Source of the DNA: Bugulina stolonifera
Lineage: Eukaryota > Bryozoa > Gymnolaemata > Cheilostomatida > Bugulidae
Direction of reading: 5' to 3'
Length of the DNA: 64,000 nt
NCBI GenBank assembly: GCA_935421135.1
Contig: OW285191.1
Span: 14,635,700 to 14,699,699 of the forward strand
This document shows, in pieces, positions 1 through 15,600 of the stretch (position 1 is its first letter; the number at the start of each line of letters is the position of its first letter). A program made the translations under genes and the position numbers. The notes beneath the pieces were generated by a model. The model was not told the origin of the DNA. It saw nothing but the letters and a program-made list of their open reading frames with translations, and ran no database searches.

Positions 1-1
1 C

Positions 2-1764
2 AGGTTCTGTTCCCACGACTACCATCCATTTGACTCAACTGACCGAGAGAAGTATGTGGTGACTGACACCTACACTCCAATATGGGAGATACCTAAACTC
101 AACCAGTACTATGAAAATGGTTTTACAGCTAAGCACTCTTTGCGTCAGTATATTATAGATGAAGGGAAGGATGCAGACAAAGTGTTTGACCAGATAGAGG
201 CTAGTATAAGAGAAGTATATCTAGCTAAGCTCAACAAGATGCTGGAAAGCCTGCATAGTTATAATCATAAGTAAGTATACATGTACCTCTGTCAATCCAG
301 TCATCTCAAATCATCTTTTGTATTTTATGTTCAGAGATTTATTTGGCATGTTGCCTGATATGCAACCAAACGAGGAAATGCCATGCAGTCATGTTGGTGG
401 ACACTGTATATGTTATGTTATGGTGTTCTTTCTCAACATTGACTGTTTTGTTTCATTTGTAGTAACTTCTTTGAAATGGTTAGATTTGATTTTGTGCTTG
501 ACGAAGACATGGAACTATATTTAATGGAGGTGAGATATATCAACCAATATGGCAATAGTCTCTGTTTACTACTACATTTTATGTTAACTCTTACTAGTAT
601 TATATTTTGTATTGTATTTTTGCAATTTAGTAATCAATTAAACGGCCAAGTTTTTTCATGTAGGTTAATATGTCGCCAAATCTGTCTTCTCGACATTTTG
701 GCCCCAATCGTCTGCTCTATGAACAAGTGGTGTATAACATGTTTCATCTGCTGGGTTTGGCCTCTACTGTCGACCATCATAGCAAGCTAGATATGAAAGA
801 AAGGGAGATGTTAGCCAGTCCTAAGGATCTGAGTGTTCAACCTTCCCAGTGTGCTAAGCATTGTACAGATGGGTATGTACTATTTATTGCTACTGGTATT
901 CATTAGAATAAATACTGGCTATGTCACTTCCTGTCACCTGTGGGAATCTGTTTGGTAAGCAGGTGTTGGAAGCTGTTGAAGTTTAGATATTACTAAACTG
1001 TGCGATGAATCCATTGAATATCATTTCATGGAATACATTAAGTAATACTTTTGCTTTTTACCATTCTAGGAAGATAGGCAAATTTGCATTTTTAGAAATT
1101 ATTCCCTCTTTCTTCACGAGGGCACAACTCCTGAGGTTTTGTGAACTCTACACTAGTGTACATGTTTAATCGCGTGTCCCATTTCTATAAGGAACCAATA
1201 ATATCATGTTGTTTATTGGATCAGTTGCTGTATTACTCACTTTGTACATAATTATAGATGCCAGTCTACCTTGTGTAGGCTATGCTATCCTTGTATGTCT
1301 GAAGCTAGTCGGATGATCTACCAGTCAGCACTCACTGAACATCTAAATAGAAGAAGTACGAAAAGGGTCATGCCTCCTTCTCTAGTAAGTGGAAGCAGGA
1401 AGTGCCTACACCTGCATGTAGTAAACTAAACCTGTACTCATTGATAAGGCTGGCAATTCAATCTCAAACCATTGTATTTTTATTTTTTAAATACAGTGGG
1501 GTAGTGGCCGATCATATACTACATGTGCTTGTATATTACCTGTACATGTATGTTATAATGCATGTATTATTATTTCTTGGTTATGTATAATATCGCATAT
1601 CTACTGCCCATCATATAACCACCATCTATCATTATGGTATTTGCTTACAGAAACCGAATGCTCCAATGGTGAAACCAGAGTACTGGGATTCTTTATCTCA
1701 GATAGACCAAGATATGCACATGTGGTTTGTGGGCAAGTGTGAGATGGACCAGTCTTTTTGCTAA
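2..1764 (+). CDS. Tubulin-tyrosine-ligase-like (TTLL) protein, C-terminal part, 5' end outside the window
   Basis: Five exons join in phase: 2-270 (continues to the left), 463-529, 664-872, 1258-1384 and 1651-1764, ending at TAA. The conserved core spans exons 2-3: the segment FDFVLDEDMELYLMEVNMSPN carries the acidic residue and the E-V-N metal/ATP ligands of the ATP-grasp TTL fold, followed by a run resembling the TTLL15 group (SSRHFGPNRLLYEQ). The exon at 1258 is Cys-rich (CRLCYPC). Known role of the family: ATP-dependent addition of tyrosine, glutamate or glycine to tubulin tails or other proteins in the cytoplasm. Assignment to the TTLL15-like subgroup is from recalled similarity only, and the substrate cannot be read from the sequence. 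The N-terminal half of the TTL domain is missing because the window starts inside the gene. Confidence 0.85.
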
Positions 1765-2617
1765 CTGATGCATAAATACATGTATTGGGTGGATCTACGG
1801 TTTATCTAATAACTGTAGGAACTTTTTATTATAGAGATCTACCCCACTTCCTTCTTCCATTATTTCCGTTATCCACTATTCCATTATCACCTGGTATTAT
1901 GGTGCTTATTTAATTAACTCAAGGTCTAAACAGCAGATACTGTTATTTTTATTATTTTTCATGACACACTCTCCTACTACTACCCTTGTATTAATATAAA
2001 TTATTTTTGTGATGTAATCATTTCAGTAACGAAACATTCCAGATCAGTCAAGTGAACTTATTTTCTAATTTTTATTTGTACAATTCTTGTAAACTTGTCT
2101 CTCCATATATTAATACATGTATGTGTAAGTGTATGTGTAGTCCAAGTTTATGTGTATAGTGTAAGTGTATATTGGAAATGTATAGTGTATCCTATACCCT
2201 GTTATTAATACTGTTGTTAAGTCTCATTGCATATATCTTGCAGGTCTAAAAACTTAACCTCCAATGCATTTTACTTTTTTATTTATTTATTACAAATTTA
2301 TTTGTTACATTTCACAACAATAAAGCTTATAGTCACTAAAGTAGTATGTACATAGTCATGTTCAATATAAAAAAACAATTTTATATGAAAATTTCATGGT
2401 TTTAGTTCATAGGGTTACAAAAAATGTACAGATAATATGACTTGACATAGTACAGCAATTTATAACAATTATAAATGTAGTGGCTCACAATAAACCATGC
2501 CAAATTCATGAATGTATTACAAAGAAATGACTTGCCAGAGAGATATTGTATATATAATAATTGTATAATATGATAAGTGAAGCTGGATAGGTGGTGGCAG
2601 CAGGTCAAGGACTTAGC
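1765..2617. other. Convergent intergenic spacer between TTLL and YY1 genes
   Basis: About 850 AT-rich bases holding the 3' untranslated regions of two genes that point at each other. Several AATAAA-type hexamers occur on both strands (for example near 2320 on + and TTTATT near 2280 for the minus gene). No coding exon or transposon boundary was recognised. Confidence 0.6.
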
Positions 2618-4919
<2,302 letters not shown>

Positions 4920-5051
4920 GGTAAAGCAATAACAGGCTCAGCTCTCTCTCTCTCTTATTAGTTATTTATTGTGCCTAAAGATATACATCAATCTTTAGGA
5001 TATGAGTGGTAAGGGTAATAGTAATTTTTAAGCATTAACCTTGACCAACAT

Positions 5052-5555
5052 TTGACCTTCAAACCCCACATTAGTAATGTAGTAAACAAAATTAACTTAA
5101 TGGTGAAGATGCTTCGGCATCTAGCCAAATATCCTGACTATAAAAACCTGATAAATTTTTACTTTACTTTTGTTTACCCTCACCTACTTTATGGGCTTGA
5201 ATTCTGGGGTCATGCAGCTAAAACCAATCTTAGACCAATCTTAGTAAGTCAAAAGAAAGATCTAAGAGTAATTTTGAAAGCTCCACCAAATTCATCTATT
5301 ACCCAGAAATTTCATGAAACTAAGATTTTTATGTTTTTTAAATACAGGCTAGTAATCTTCACAGACAAAGAGCTTAGAAATGACAGCAATCTAAAAAATT
5401 CTTTAAAAATCAAACATGAAAATTTAATACTAAAAATAAAAATAAATCTTTCAACTTGCCACAAATTAAAACAGAAAAGGGAAGGAGATCAGTGTTTCAT
5501 ACAGGCATTGAACTTTATGTGGAGCTTGCATTGGGAATTGGCGACCTTCCGGAGG
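5052..5555 (+). mobile_element. Non-LTR retrotransposon (LINE) reverse-transcriptase C-terminal fragment, degraded
   Basis: The frame reads FKPHISNVVNKIN, then YFTFVYPHLLYGLEFWG, the thumb/connection region found after the RT palm in many LINE ORF2 proteins. The catalytic YxDD region is absent here. The open frame runs on to 5873, but about 5560-5680 is a GC-rich insert of different composition (CCGGGG-type runs), so similarity to RT ends near 5555. This looks like a 5'-truncated, decayed insertion. The family (CR1/Jockey/RTE-like) cannot be settled from the residues alone. Confidence 0.7.
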
Positions 5556-6299
5556 GCTCTGGCAGCTCACTTTTGGGTGAAGAGGGGATGCAGTGCCGGG
5601 GGTGGGGGAGTCTGGGGCCGGCTTGAAGCTCTCTCCCGGCCAGGGTGGGTGGATACAGAAGGGGCGGCCCCTATTCTAATCTCTGACTATCTGGCTCTAC
5701 TTTTGCTGGATTTTGTATATTTTAATCCAACCCTTTTATATGAGTTTTTTTTACAGCAAAGCACCTACTTTAAAGCTTTAATATGTATAGGGCCTACCTA
5801 TCCATGTGCAAAGAGTGCAGATTCAAAAAAAAATCTACACATTAACACAGTTTTAAAAACTAGCTTCCTATAGCTGCAACAGCTTACATTGCTAATTTTC
5901 GAAATGGACACTGATTTCACTGCAACTTGTGGCTTATTTTTGATTGAAGAGTTTAAAGCGTCAACTCTTCTACTTTTGAACTTCCAGGAAAAATGAAAAC
6001 AGTGTTTGATTTCTTCTTCTATTCATTATCATTCAACCATAGTTTTCAGAACTTGGTTTGAGCTGCCAGTGCCTATGGCTATATAATTAATAATATAATA
6101 ATAATCTAATGATGGCACAAATATCAATAGAAGATAAATTGATTGAAATCATTTCAAGATTAAAATATTATAATATTAAACATATTTTATTATGATACTC
6201 ATACTCCATAAATAAATATTCACAAGTCACGTGAATAGCAAAATGACACTCACTCATATGATATTATATTAATATTTAGGCCTTTTAAATTTATTATTA

Positions 6300-7190
6300 G
6301 GAGGACCAACACTATTTCTCATTTACATTAACGACTTGCCAAGCTCCGTCAACTGCTCTATTAGTCTATATGCTGATGACACCCTATTGTACCAGAAAGT
6401 CAACTCGGCCGCTGATGCTGCAAACTTTCAGCTGAACATCGATGCTGTCCATAAGTGGTCCTGCCAGTGGAAAATGCCATTTAATGACACCAAATGCCAT
6501 GCTATCGCATTTGGCAAAAATACAGATCTGCCGCCCTATAAACTAGGAAACACACTTCTTGAATGGACAGAAGAAACTAAATACTTAGGAGTCGTAGTAC
6601 AAACCAACCTTCAATTTCAAAAGCATATTAGACAGAGGGCACAAAAAGCAAGTAGAATCCTGGGTGTAGTAAAATATGCGCTCCATGATGCTCCGAAACG
6701 TGGGCGTCTCTTAGCATATACCAGTCTCTGTCGCCCAATATTGGAATACGCAGACACTGTCTGGGATCCTCACCTGAAAAGTACTATACACGACATTGAA
6801 ATGATACAGAATCGTGCTGTCAGATTTATAGCGAGGCTCAAAGGACGCGAAAGCGTCAGTGAAGCCCGAGCAGAACTAGGCTTACAAACACTACAAGAAA
6901 GACGCAGAAACCACAGATTAAACCTCTTAACCCGTATCATAAAGGCTGAGGGTGACCACAGTGCATTGTTATCAGCCTATGACGAAATTATTAATGATCG
7001 CACTGACATGACAGTAACAACAAGAGCTGCAGCCCGTGGTGAACCCACATCTATCTCAACAAATTCCAGATGTTACCATCAAAGCTTCTTACCAAGGACT
7101 ATACGCGAGATGAGAGGTATCATGGCTGATGACCAAAAAAAAAATAAAAATAAAAAATAAAAATAATATCTAACAGCGGTAATGCTGAGA
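6300..7190 (+). mobile_element. 5'-truncated LINE ORF2: reverse transcriptase palm to end, with A-rich tail
   Basis: An open frame starts abruptly with TLFLIYINDLPSSVN, followed by the RT catalytic motif LYADDTLLY at about 6367-6395, a KYLGVVV block and CRPILEYADTVWDP, the usual RT thumb signature. It ends at TAA 7158-7160 in an A-rich tract (AAAATAAAAA repeats, about 7133-7167) typical of LINE 3' tails. There is no stop or frameshift across about 280 codons, so this copy is young compared with the fragment at 5052. The endonuclease and the first half of the RT are missing, so it cannot be autonomous. RT motif spacing resembles CR1/L2/Jockey-type elements; clade not assigned. Confidence 0.88.
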
Positions 7191-8209
7191 CACCTGGCCA
7201 AAACCAAATGCACACTGTTACACTAATGAGGCACTCTACTTACGCCGCCGGTGGTCAAGAGTGTCCTACCTCATCAGAGGTAAATCAGAGGTCCTATACA
7301 AGACCTTAATAAGTTAATTCGTACACCTGATATCAATGATGACGACCATTATCATCTCAGATATGGGCATCTGACATGATGATGTCGTGATCTGACGAAT
7401 CGAATATATATAATTATAATATATATTAAATTATATTATTATAATTATTATATTAATATTTCATTTGACATCTATCTTATTCTTTATGAAGTCTTAAACC
7501 TATGAGCGATGTTGACCGACGTCCATGCGCACGACCTGATAGCTGCTGCATGTATACTTATTACAGAGTACGAACATATATATTATCATAATATAAATAT
7601 TTCGGTAAGATAGACTGATATAAAGTTAGCTAAGACAACGAATTGGTTTTCCTGATGAAAAATAGTTCAGTTTCACACAATTTTTCTCAAGATTTTCTTA
7701 ACAAAACAACTAATAGGCTGAGTACATGCTCTAAAGCAAGCAGGTATGGTGTTACCCAGACAAATCCAATTTGAAAAGGTAAAATTAATAAATTTCAAGC
7801 TATTGATCTTTGTTGACAAAGGTATTAAAGCAAGTCTTTCCAAACTTGGAATGTCCTTGAAGCGCCTGTTTCAATGATTTTATAGTCATCGTAATAACAC
7901 GTAGCTCTCCGAATTAAAAGAAGTATATAATTGGACCATAAATGAATAGCGCTGACTCAAAATATCGAATCAGGTACCACATTGCGCGTGTCTCGGTTCC
8001 CACCCTGCAGTGTTTCTCCCATATTCTGGCCGCACAAGCTAATGTTATCAACAAGTAAACGCCTGATCCAAAAGTGGAATGCAGTGAAAAACTTCCTCAC
8101 GTAGTCAAGTCAGGTTTAGTCTGATTTTATTATTGATTATATTATAGAATTACAGTTTTTACTACCATATACATGTACAATAGTCAGATCTAGCGCACTT
8201 CCTTCAATC

Positions 8210-11200
8210 ATGTCGAACAGTCACAGCAGCATTGAACCTAGAACAGATTTTGAATGGTCTTATTCTCAAGAACCCCATGCTAGCAGAAGAAAAGAAATTT
8301 TGGGTAGGTCGAGTGAATTTAGCTCACTGTTCTCTGGCTGACTTGCTTCATGCAGACTAATGAGAGCTTAACTAGTGTTCATAATCGTAATGAACTTATT
8401 TATGCAACTTCCATCAACATGGTTATCAAGGACTGCAGCTGCAGAACTGTAGGAAAATTAAAAATGAAACGCTGACCTGCAGTCATTGATAAAGATGTTG
8501 ATGCACACTGATGGTCAGATGGAACCAAGTCACACGATGAGTGACAAGCACAATGTGACATACACTGACAATATTAGGCTGGCTAAGAATTTAAATTAAT
8601 AGAGACGTACCACTTGCTATGTGCTCTAGACTAGACTAGTATTTGCTCTAGTGCTAAAGAAGAAGAAGAAGAGGTTTGTCTCTTTGTCTGTCTGTCTTTA
8701 GAGTCTCGAGACCTCCAATTGGAGGAAAGTTGAGACCTTCAGTTCGCCAGTAATTATATTATTCCGCTACCAGTTCCCCTGTTCTCAGTTCCCTAGATGT
8801 TTTGATCAGAAACTCTGCAGATAGATGTTAGTTTTAAAGTACAAAGAGTTAAAGGAACCAGAACGAATTGAAACATTTAAATTATTAGGTGACATGGAGT
8901 TTAACAAATTGCAAAGATTAGGATGCAGATGTTCATTTGCTAGTATATTGTGAAACAAATTGATGCGGGACAACTGACGCCTCTTTTCTAAAGACTCTTT
9001 TCGGATCTTACTAATCAAAGTCGAACCATTTATTTGATAAACTTTATTGTACGTATCAAATAATCATAATGGAGTTTTAAAAAGTAAAATAGCCTCCTTA
9101 GTCCTTCCTCTTATCTTTTGCTTTTTTTTTGCAAATATGAAATAGTTATAGTAATGCTTTTATTAATATGTGTTGACTCTACCACAACAGTCATGTTGTT
9201 TTGTTTTTAGCCAAATATCCTCAAATAAAGAAGCTATTTGGACCAAATCCAAATCTAAAATGGGCAGTATTGCTCATGGTGATAACACAGCTGACAGCTT
9301 GTTATTTCATCAAAGATGCCTCGTGGACTACTCTTCTCATCACTGCCTATTGCTTTGGGGGTGTCATTAATCATTCGATGACGTTGGCCATACATGAAAT
9401 AGCACATAGCCTAGCCTTTGGATATACAAAGCCATTTGCTAACAAAGCTCTAGCTGTCTTTGGAAACCTCATCATTGGAGTACCAACTGCTGTTACTTTT
9501 AAAAGATATCATTTAGATCATCATCGGTACCAAGGTAAGTAAGAGAATTAAAGGATGCCAGATCTACGTTTTAATGTAGCCTATATATCTTGTGATTTAA
9601 ACACCTGTAATGACATACACATCTTGTACTTGTACTAGTCATTTTCTATCGACAGCTTTTTGGTGAACTTTGCGTAGAATGCTTTAATGAATTTAAATTA
9701 AATGGTATTTTACTAGGTTCTAATGATTTCGATGTTGACATACCACACAAAATGGAAGCAGAACTGTTCAAGCACACTCCGGGAAAGTTGATTTGGATGT
9801 TTCTGCAACCATTCTTCTATGCACTAAGACCTCTGTTTGTACAGCCTAAACCACCTACTGTAGCTGAGGTGAGTCATCTGCAAGCAGTGTATGCTGAACC
9901 TTGTCAATGTTGCAGTTTTATGGTTTGTGCTAAAAAAGCTGATGTTGATGTTGGTTTTTGTCTCTTCTGGTAGGCCTACTGAATAGTCTGCTGTTGGAAT
10001 ACCATGAACAGTATTGCTGTCGTCACCTATATTATTCTGTTTTTTTATTCTATCGTACTATGTTATTTTCAGGCAGTTAATGCACTCGTTATATTTGGCT
10101 TCGACTTTCTTCTTGTCTATTTCTGGGGATGGAAGCCGTTTGTCTACTTATTAGGTGGCTCATTGTTAGCTATGGGTAAGTTATTAGTTCAATGAAACTT
10201 TATTTGAGTGAATTAAATTAGTGGAAGAATTTTATGCAAATCATTTTTATACTTGTATGAATAGCGATAATCATTAGTTGGTCATGCTGGTATCAGGTGA
10301 AATATGAGTAGATTAGATCATATAGTAGCTGTATGTACTATTATGAAAGCGTTCTTTTATATTTAGTACTTGACTTGTTTTACATTTATGATACTATTAG
10401 CCCAGCTGATATATAGTTTCATGTAAAATCAGTGTTCACGCATGGTAATCAATAACCTAGTGTGTAGCTGTTGGTTGAATTTGATCAGCCCTAACAGTAA
10501 CCACTCACATTGTCTGCAAAGTCTGGGGGAGGTTGAAGTCCTGCCAGTGTTTCCAGTGGATTAATTCTAAAGAAAAGTCAGATTAATCCAATCTGATCAA
10601 ATTGTAATGTAGAGATGATAAATGGACCCACTTCAATAATGCCATTTTTATGGTACTCAAAAGTAGCTTGCTGATGTGTTATGACATTACACTGCAACAA
10701 GTATTGAAATATTATGTATGTACGTGTATGTCATTTCAGGTCTTCACCCAGTAGCTGGACACTTCATCTCCGAGCACTACATGTTTAAGCAAGGTTACGA
10801 GACATATTCGTACTATGGGCCTCTAAATATGATCACATTTAATGTAGGCTACCACAACGAGCACCATGACTTCCCCTACATACCTGGATGTAGGCTGCCA
10901 GAGGTGCGTCATATTACAGTGCGACTTTACTAATGGTGTAATAACCTACATAAGTAGATATAATCACAAAATTGTCTCATCATACAAATTATAGGTCGTG
11001 TCTTCATATTGGAGTTGTTATCACCTATTTTATACCAGTGTTGGGTGTTTAGAATTGATTGACACAGAATACTTTAAAGAGTACATGCTCTTTTCCTGCA
11101 AAGCACAAGTATAAAAGTATGTATCTTATGTATGTTGTTAGGTACGCAAGATTGCACCAGAATACTACAACAACCTGCCTTACCATACTTCCTGGGTAAA

Positions 11201-11312
11201 GGTGCTATTTGACTTCGTCATGGACCCTACTATTTCACTCTACTGCAGAACTAAACGCAAACAACTACCAAAGAGCTTGAAGGAGGATGAGGGTACAACC
11301 GGTCATGACTAG
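8210..11312 (+). CDS. DEGS1: Sphingolipid delta4-desaturase (dihydroceramide desaturase), complete, six exons, 335 aa
   Basis: Exons 8210-8303, 9211-9534, 9717-9868, 10073-10175, 10740-10903 and 11142-11312 join in phase to 336 codons. Exon 1 encodes the conserved [20 protein letters not shown] start. The three membrane-desaturase histidine boxes are intact: HEIAH (exon 2), HLDHH (exon 2) and NEHHD (exon 5, in [12 protein letters not shown]). Hydrophobic spans lie in exons 2 and 4, as expected for an ER multi-pass enzyme. Known reaction: introduces the 4,5-trans double bond into dihydroceramide to give ceramide, using cytochrome b5 electrons. Length is close to vertebrate DEGS1 (323 aa). The N-terminus is MSNS rather than the MG..S myristoylation start of vertebrate DEGS1. 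Intron 1 carries a degraded LINE-like piece. An AATAAA at 11423-11428 is the probable polyadenylation signal. Confidence 0.95.
8806..9018 (-). mobile_element. Short degraded LINE-like coding fragment in DEGS1 intron 1
   Basis: On the minus strand the frame reads [20 protein letters not shown] followed by a short hydrophilic tail. This resembles the region after the thumb of LINE reverse transcriptases (a basic ER-R segment followed by LLxxI). It is 70 residues and no catalytic motif remains. Assignment is tentative; it could be a chance open frame. Confidence 0.35.
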
Positions 11313-12639
11313 GATGTACCTTGCCTCTCTACACACAATCCAATGAACAATTGTTTCTATCAACACTTTTTTATATTACTTCAATTTTTGCTGGTAGTTG
11401 TTTCCAGATTTCTCAGTTTGAAAATAAAACGTGTACCAGTGTGATACAATATATTCCTTGAATTACACTTGTTCCAAAATAGACTATCTACATGTACTTT
11501 CCAAATAAAAATACGCAGTTGCCTTCTCCTGTTCCGAAAATGACTATTGACAACATTAAGAAGTTATCTTCCCTTGCTGGTATTTGATCGCGATACAAGT
11601 TATGATTTTATTTAACGATAATAAGATAAACGTACATGTAGATCTGAATATAATTATTCCACCACTCCTTATATCCATACTACCCGGGTTATATAAAATG
11701 TGAATAGATACAAGTAGATAGCCCAACACCAGTTGTATATTGGGTATGATATTACAGCTTAGTAGCCGAGTGCTTGTTAATTAACATAACCACATCGGCA
11801 TATGATATAAAATATATCTGAGAAGATAACCACTTATAATATTTATGAGCTACATAGATAGCTGAAACGGGTGTACCAGCTGATGCTGTTACCTCTAAAA
11901 GTAAAAGTTAACCGTTTACAGGCTATAAACATCTCTCAAAATATTTCAGCTAACCAAAAGTGGACCATAGAAGTAATATAACATTTTAAATCCACAATAA
12001 TACAAAAATAAAATGTCCTTATAAGTTCTACTATGCTGGTAGGACTAAAAATATAATAATAAATGTACCCATACTATATACTATATACATTTGCCAAGCC
12101 CTCTAAAAGGTATGTAGGAGATATTTAGGGTGATGGAAATATATACCCAGGTTGAGAATATAAATCTCCTGCGAAACAGTGAAACTTGACAAAATATCTG
12201 CAGAGCAAGTAAAACCAGTAACAAACAAAATATTTAGCAATGCTCTATATATTGTAAGCGTGACATTCTAGTACAATGCATAGAGATAATATATATTAAG
12301 AGTAATAATTGGCTAGTATGTGTTTTCAAACCTCAACCATTAGCTCACGTGTAACAAATATTTGTATACCAGTAGCTCATTGCATTCCAAAACAGGCTCA
12401 ACTAGCAGGTAGGGGCCAGCCCTAGGTTCTCACTTTGACCTCAAATATATCAACTGCCTCCTGCATTATCTTACCAGGTACACTTATATATGGCAGTATA
12501 ATATGATACATATATAATATATACATAGTACATAGTATATAATGTATAATGATATTATAGTTCTACATGTACTGTATCATATCTCCTGATCATATGTGAC
12601 TGTGTAATAGTAGTAGAGAAGCAGTTGAATAACATATTG
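11313..12639. other. Convergent spacer between DEGS1 and the HIF-like gene
   Basis: Holds the DEGS1 3' UTR with AATAAA at 11423-11428 and the 3' UTR of the HIF-like gene on the other strand. The rest is AT-rich with TATATA-type runs around 12480-12560. No exon, transposon end or RNA gene recognised. Confidence 0.55.
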
Positions 12640-15600
12640 TTAGGATAATGCCTGCTGGAACAGTTCCTCCAGTAGATTCTGGTCTCTGCCATGCTCCCCA
12701 TCACATTCGTTGAACCCTACAATACAGTAGCATGAATATACTCTTAGCCTATGCCGACTTGTAGATGCATGTAATACAGACAACAGTAGCTACAGAAACA
12801 CACTGTTACTGGCTCAGTTCCACTATGAAACTCTTAGCAGTGATACTTGTACATAGGCCTAATGTGTTTGACAGTCCACATACCTGTTTGGCCAATAAAC
12901 ATCTGCTGGGGTTCAACTGCTGGATACACCAAGGCATTCATGTTTAGATTTGAACTGCCGGCAGCAACTCTGTCAGTCCTGCTGTAGAATGGTAAGGGTG
13001 GGCTGTTCAGTAGGTGTGGGTAATCTGAAGGCTTCATAAACTTCTTAGGAAGTTCACCAGACACTGTAGATTACAGAACATAGATAACAGTGACATCATT
13101 CACATAATATGCTGCCTATTGGCCATAATTTTAAGCTTACACAATTTGATAGCACTTTTTAATTTCCCACATTTCTGTTAGTAGCCATACCTAGTCCATT
13201 CTTTCTCTTAGCAGGTTGATGTAATATAGCTATGAGTTCATCGATAGCATCACTGTCTGAGCTCCTGTCTAATTCATAGGTAGTATCTGTGACAGGTTCC
13301 CCAGGCGCCAGCTGTAATACAATAGTACACATGTACAGGAGGTATGATATGAGTACCACCTGTAATACAAGTATACATGTACAGGAGAGGTATGATATGA
13401 GTACCTCTGTAATACAAGTATTATGTACAGGAGAGGTGTTACTTGAGCTCGTAATTGTCAATTGAAAATGCTCCTATATAGCTCAGTATTGATAGACGGG
13501 TTGTCACCGGCTCAGAATACAGGCATATGTATGCAAGATTGAAAACTCACCATATCAGGAGAGTGTTGTGCACTGCTAGAACCAGACAGTGTCAGCCCAT
13601 CAAGGTTATCCAGTTGGAGAGGTCTGTAAAACACATTGTATGTAAAATATGTGTTGAGCATAACTGTTAGTACAACAAATTGAGAGCAATGTGTGGGGAG
13701 GGGGGGAGGTTCAGCTTATATCTGCAAATAAGCACATAATATCGTCTGATAGCCGATGGTTATTAGTAACTGTTGAGGCTAGGGTACACAAGAGGCTCTA
13801 TAGGTAAGGTGTAGTACCAGTCTACCAGTGGCCTTGATAAACATCCAGCCAATAACCTAAGCTGATTTCTAATAAATTATTTAATTGGAGCCGATGTATC
13901 TAATATTAACCAATCACATCATCACTCTGTGATGCAGAGGCTGAAGAGACCAACAAGCTGGTCTTTAGAACAATCAGCCTATGTGTACAGAGGCTTAATA
14001 CTATTAGCAGACTCCTCAGAGTTGATCCACAGAGCTTGGAGTTGTCTCTGGTTGTACAGGTGGTATTCAGTATATTGTACTACTGAGGAATAACAACTCT
14101 AAACATTTTGGGGTCGCTGATAAATTGAAATCAAGTAAATCACTGAAAGACATAATACAATGTGACCAGTAGTTAGCTTAGCAGCTTCGATGCATTTACA
14201 GATAGTCATTTATAAACAATCAGTAGTCTGCTTACCTGTTGTAACTAAAACAATCAGCTTTTCGTTTTCTGCGAGCATGTATGTAGGAGTGTTGATCATT
14301 AGGTGAGAAAGAGCTTGGGGAGGTGTAGCCAGAACCCCCTGGCTGATGAGCACACATGTTATCCGCCCCTTCCAGTCTCTCCGTTTTAACTGTAAGACCT
14401 TGTCTTCGTTTGGGGTACAGAAATGGTGAACTAACTGGAGAGATACTTGTACTCCTACCTGTGAACAAACAGTAATGACAGTGTGTACTAACTACACCTG
14501 ACTGACAGGGTTGGATATAATAATTATATGGGACTGCTAGAGTAGAGCACTAGATGGATGAGCTAGGCACTGTTTAAATCTGTTTACCTCCAGTTACAGT
14601 GAGGTGGTTATGGAACCTTCTGTTGATGTCTGCTCTTGGGCTGAACGTCTGTTCGTAGTATGGGGAGTTGGGATTGGTCGATGGAGTCATCTGTTCAGAG
14701 ACTGTATCAGACTGCCAAGGTGAAGGAGCTGCTGCCTGACTAGGTGAGCAGACAGGGCTGCCATCTGGTGACCTGTAAGTCATATAATATAATAGTGAAT
14801 GTGATGTACAGCTACATCACAGAGAATGATTGATGTACAAGTCACACTTTGAATGTACTTGTAACTACTACTACTATATAAAACACTTGATCTTGATGGT
14901 CCAACTTTAGTAGAACACAGAATCGGAGTTGTCCTTTCAGTCGAAATATCAAGAACATAACTCCGAATCAACCCATGTAGGTAACCATAATATTATACAT
15001 GTACATTATTAGACACAAGTCGAGAAGTGAGGATAACAGTACTACCAACATAGTTTTACTTCAAAACAAATGCATGTAGGCTACATCTGGCTTACTCTCC
15101 CTTGTAAACTCAACAGGCTTCCAGTTTTAATACAGACATTTCCAATAACTGAGAATTAACTCCTATCTAACCCTTCTCATCCCCTGGAGGGCTAGAGCTA
15201 ACACCCGTGTACAATATAATACAATATATAGGTTATAGTGGGCTAGTCCCATCACATAGTTTTCTGATTGTTTATATCAGCTATAGCCAAGTGAGAGCAT
15301 AAAATGAACTGCATAGAGGACTAATTCAAGAATGCAAACATCCTTTACTAATTAAATTACAGTAAATAAGTACTGAGGCCAACTGCATGTCACCAACTTC
15401 TGCCATGTACATTTATCATAAAAAAACAATAAACCCAAGAAGTCTGATTACAAAGACAACAATGCTAACAATGATGGCAAAGCTGCCATGTATGTAAAAT
15501 CTATCTACAACATCCTAAATCCAGCTACATCTTCAAAGAGAGGTCAACAGGGTCACTGGCAACATGTTGAACTGCTAACAATGCTATAGTGGGCACAGGC

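Larger units (their letters stand above)
4920..8209. other. Spacer between YY1 and DEGS1 starts, mostly LINE debris
   Basis: The first ~120 bases are the likely YY1 promoter/5' UTR and include a short CT run near 4941-4957. LINE fragments occupy about 5050-7190. From about 7190 to 8209 there is AT-rich DNA with short palindromic TATAAT-type stretches (7400-7450) and no recognised gene; its last part should hold the DEGS1 promoter and 5' UTR. Confidence 0.55.

Noticed and set aside
5556..5873. Continuation of the LINE reading frame
   Set aside because: The frame is open but composition changes to GC-rich repeats at about 5560 and similarity to reverse transcriptase ends.
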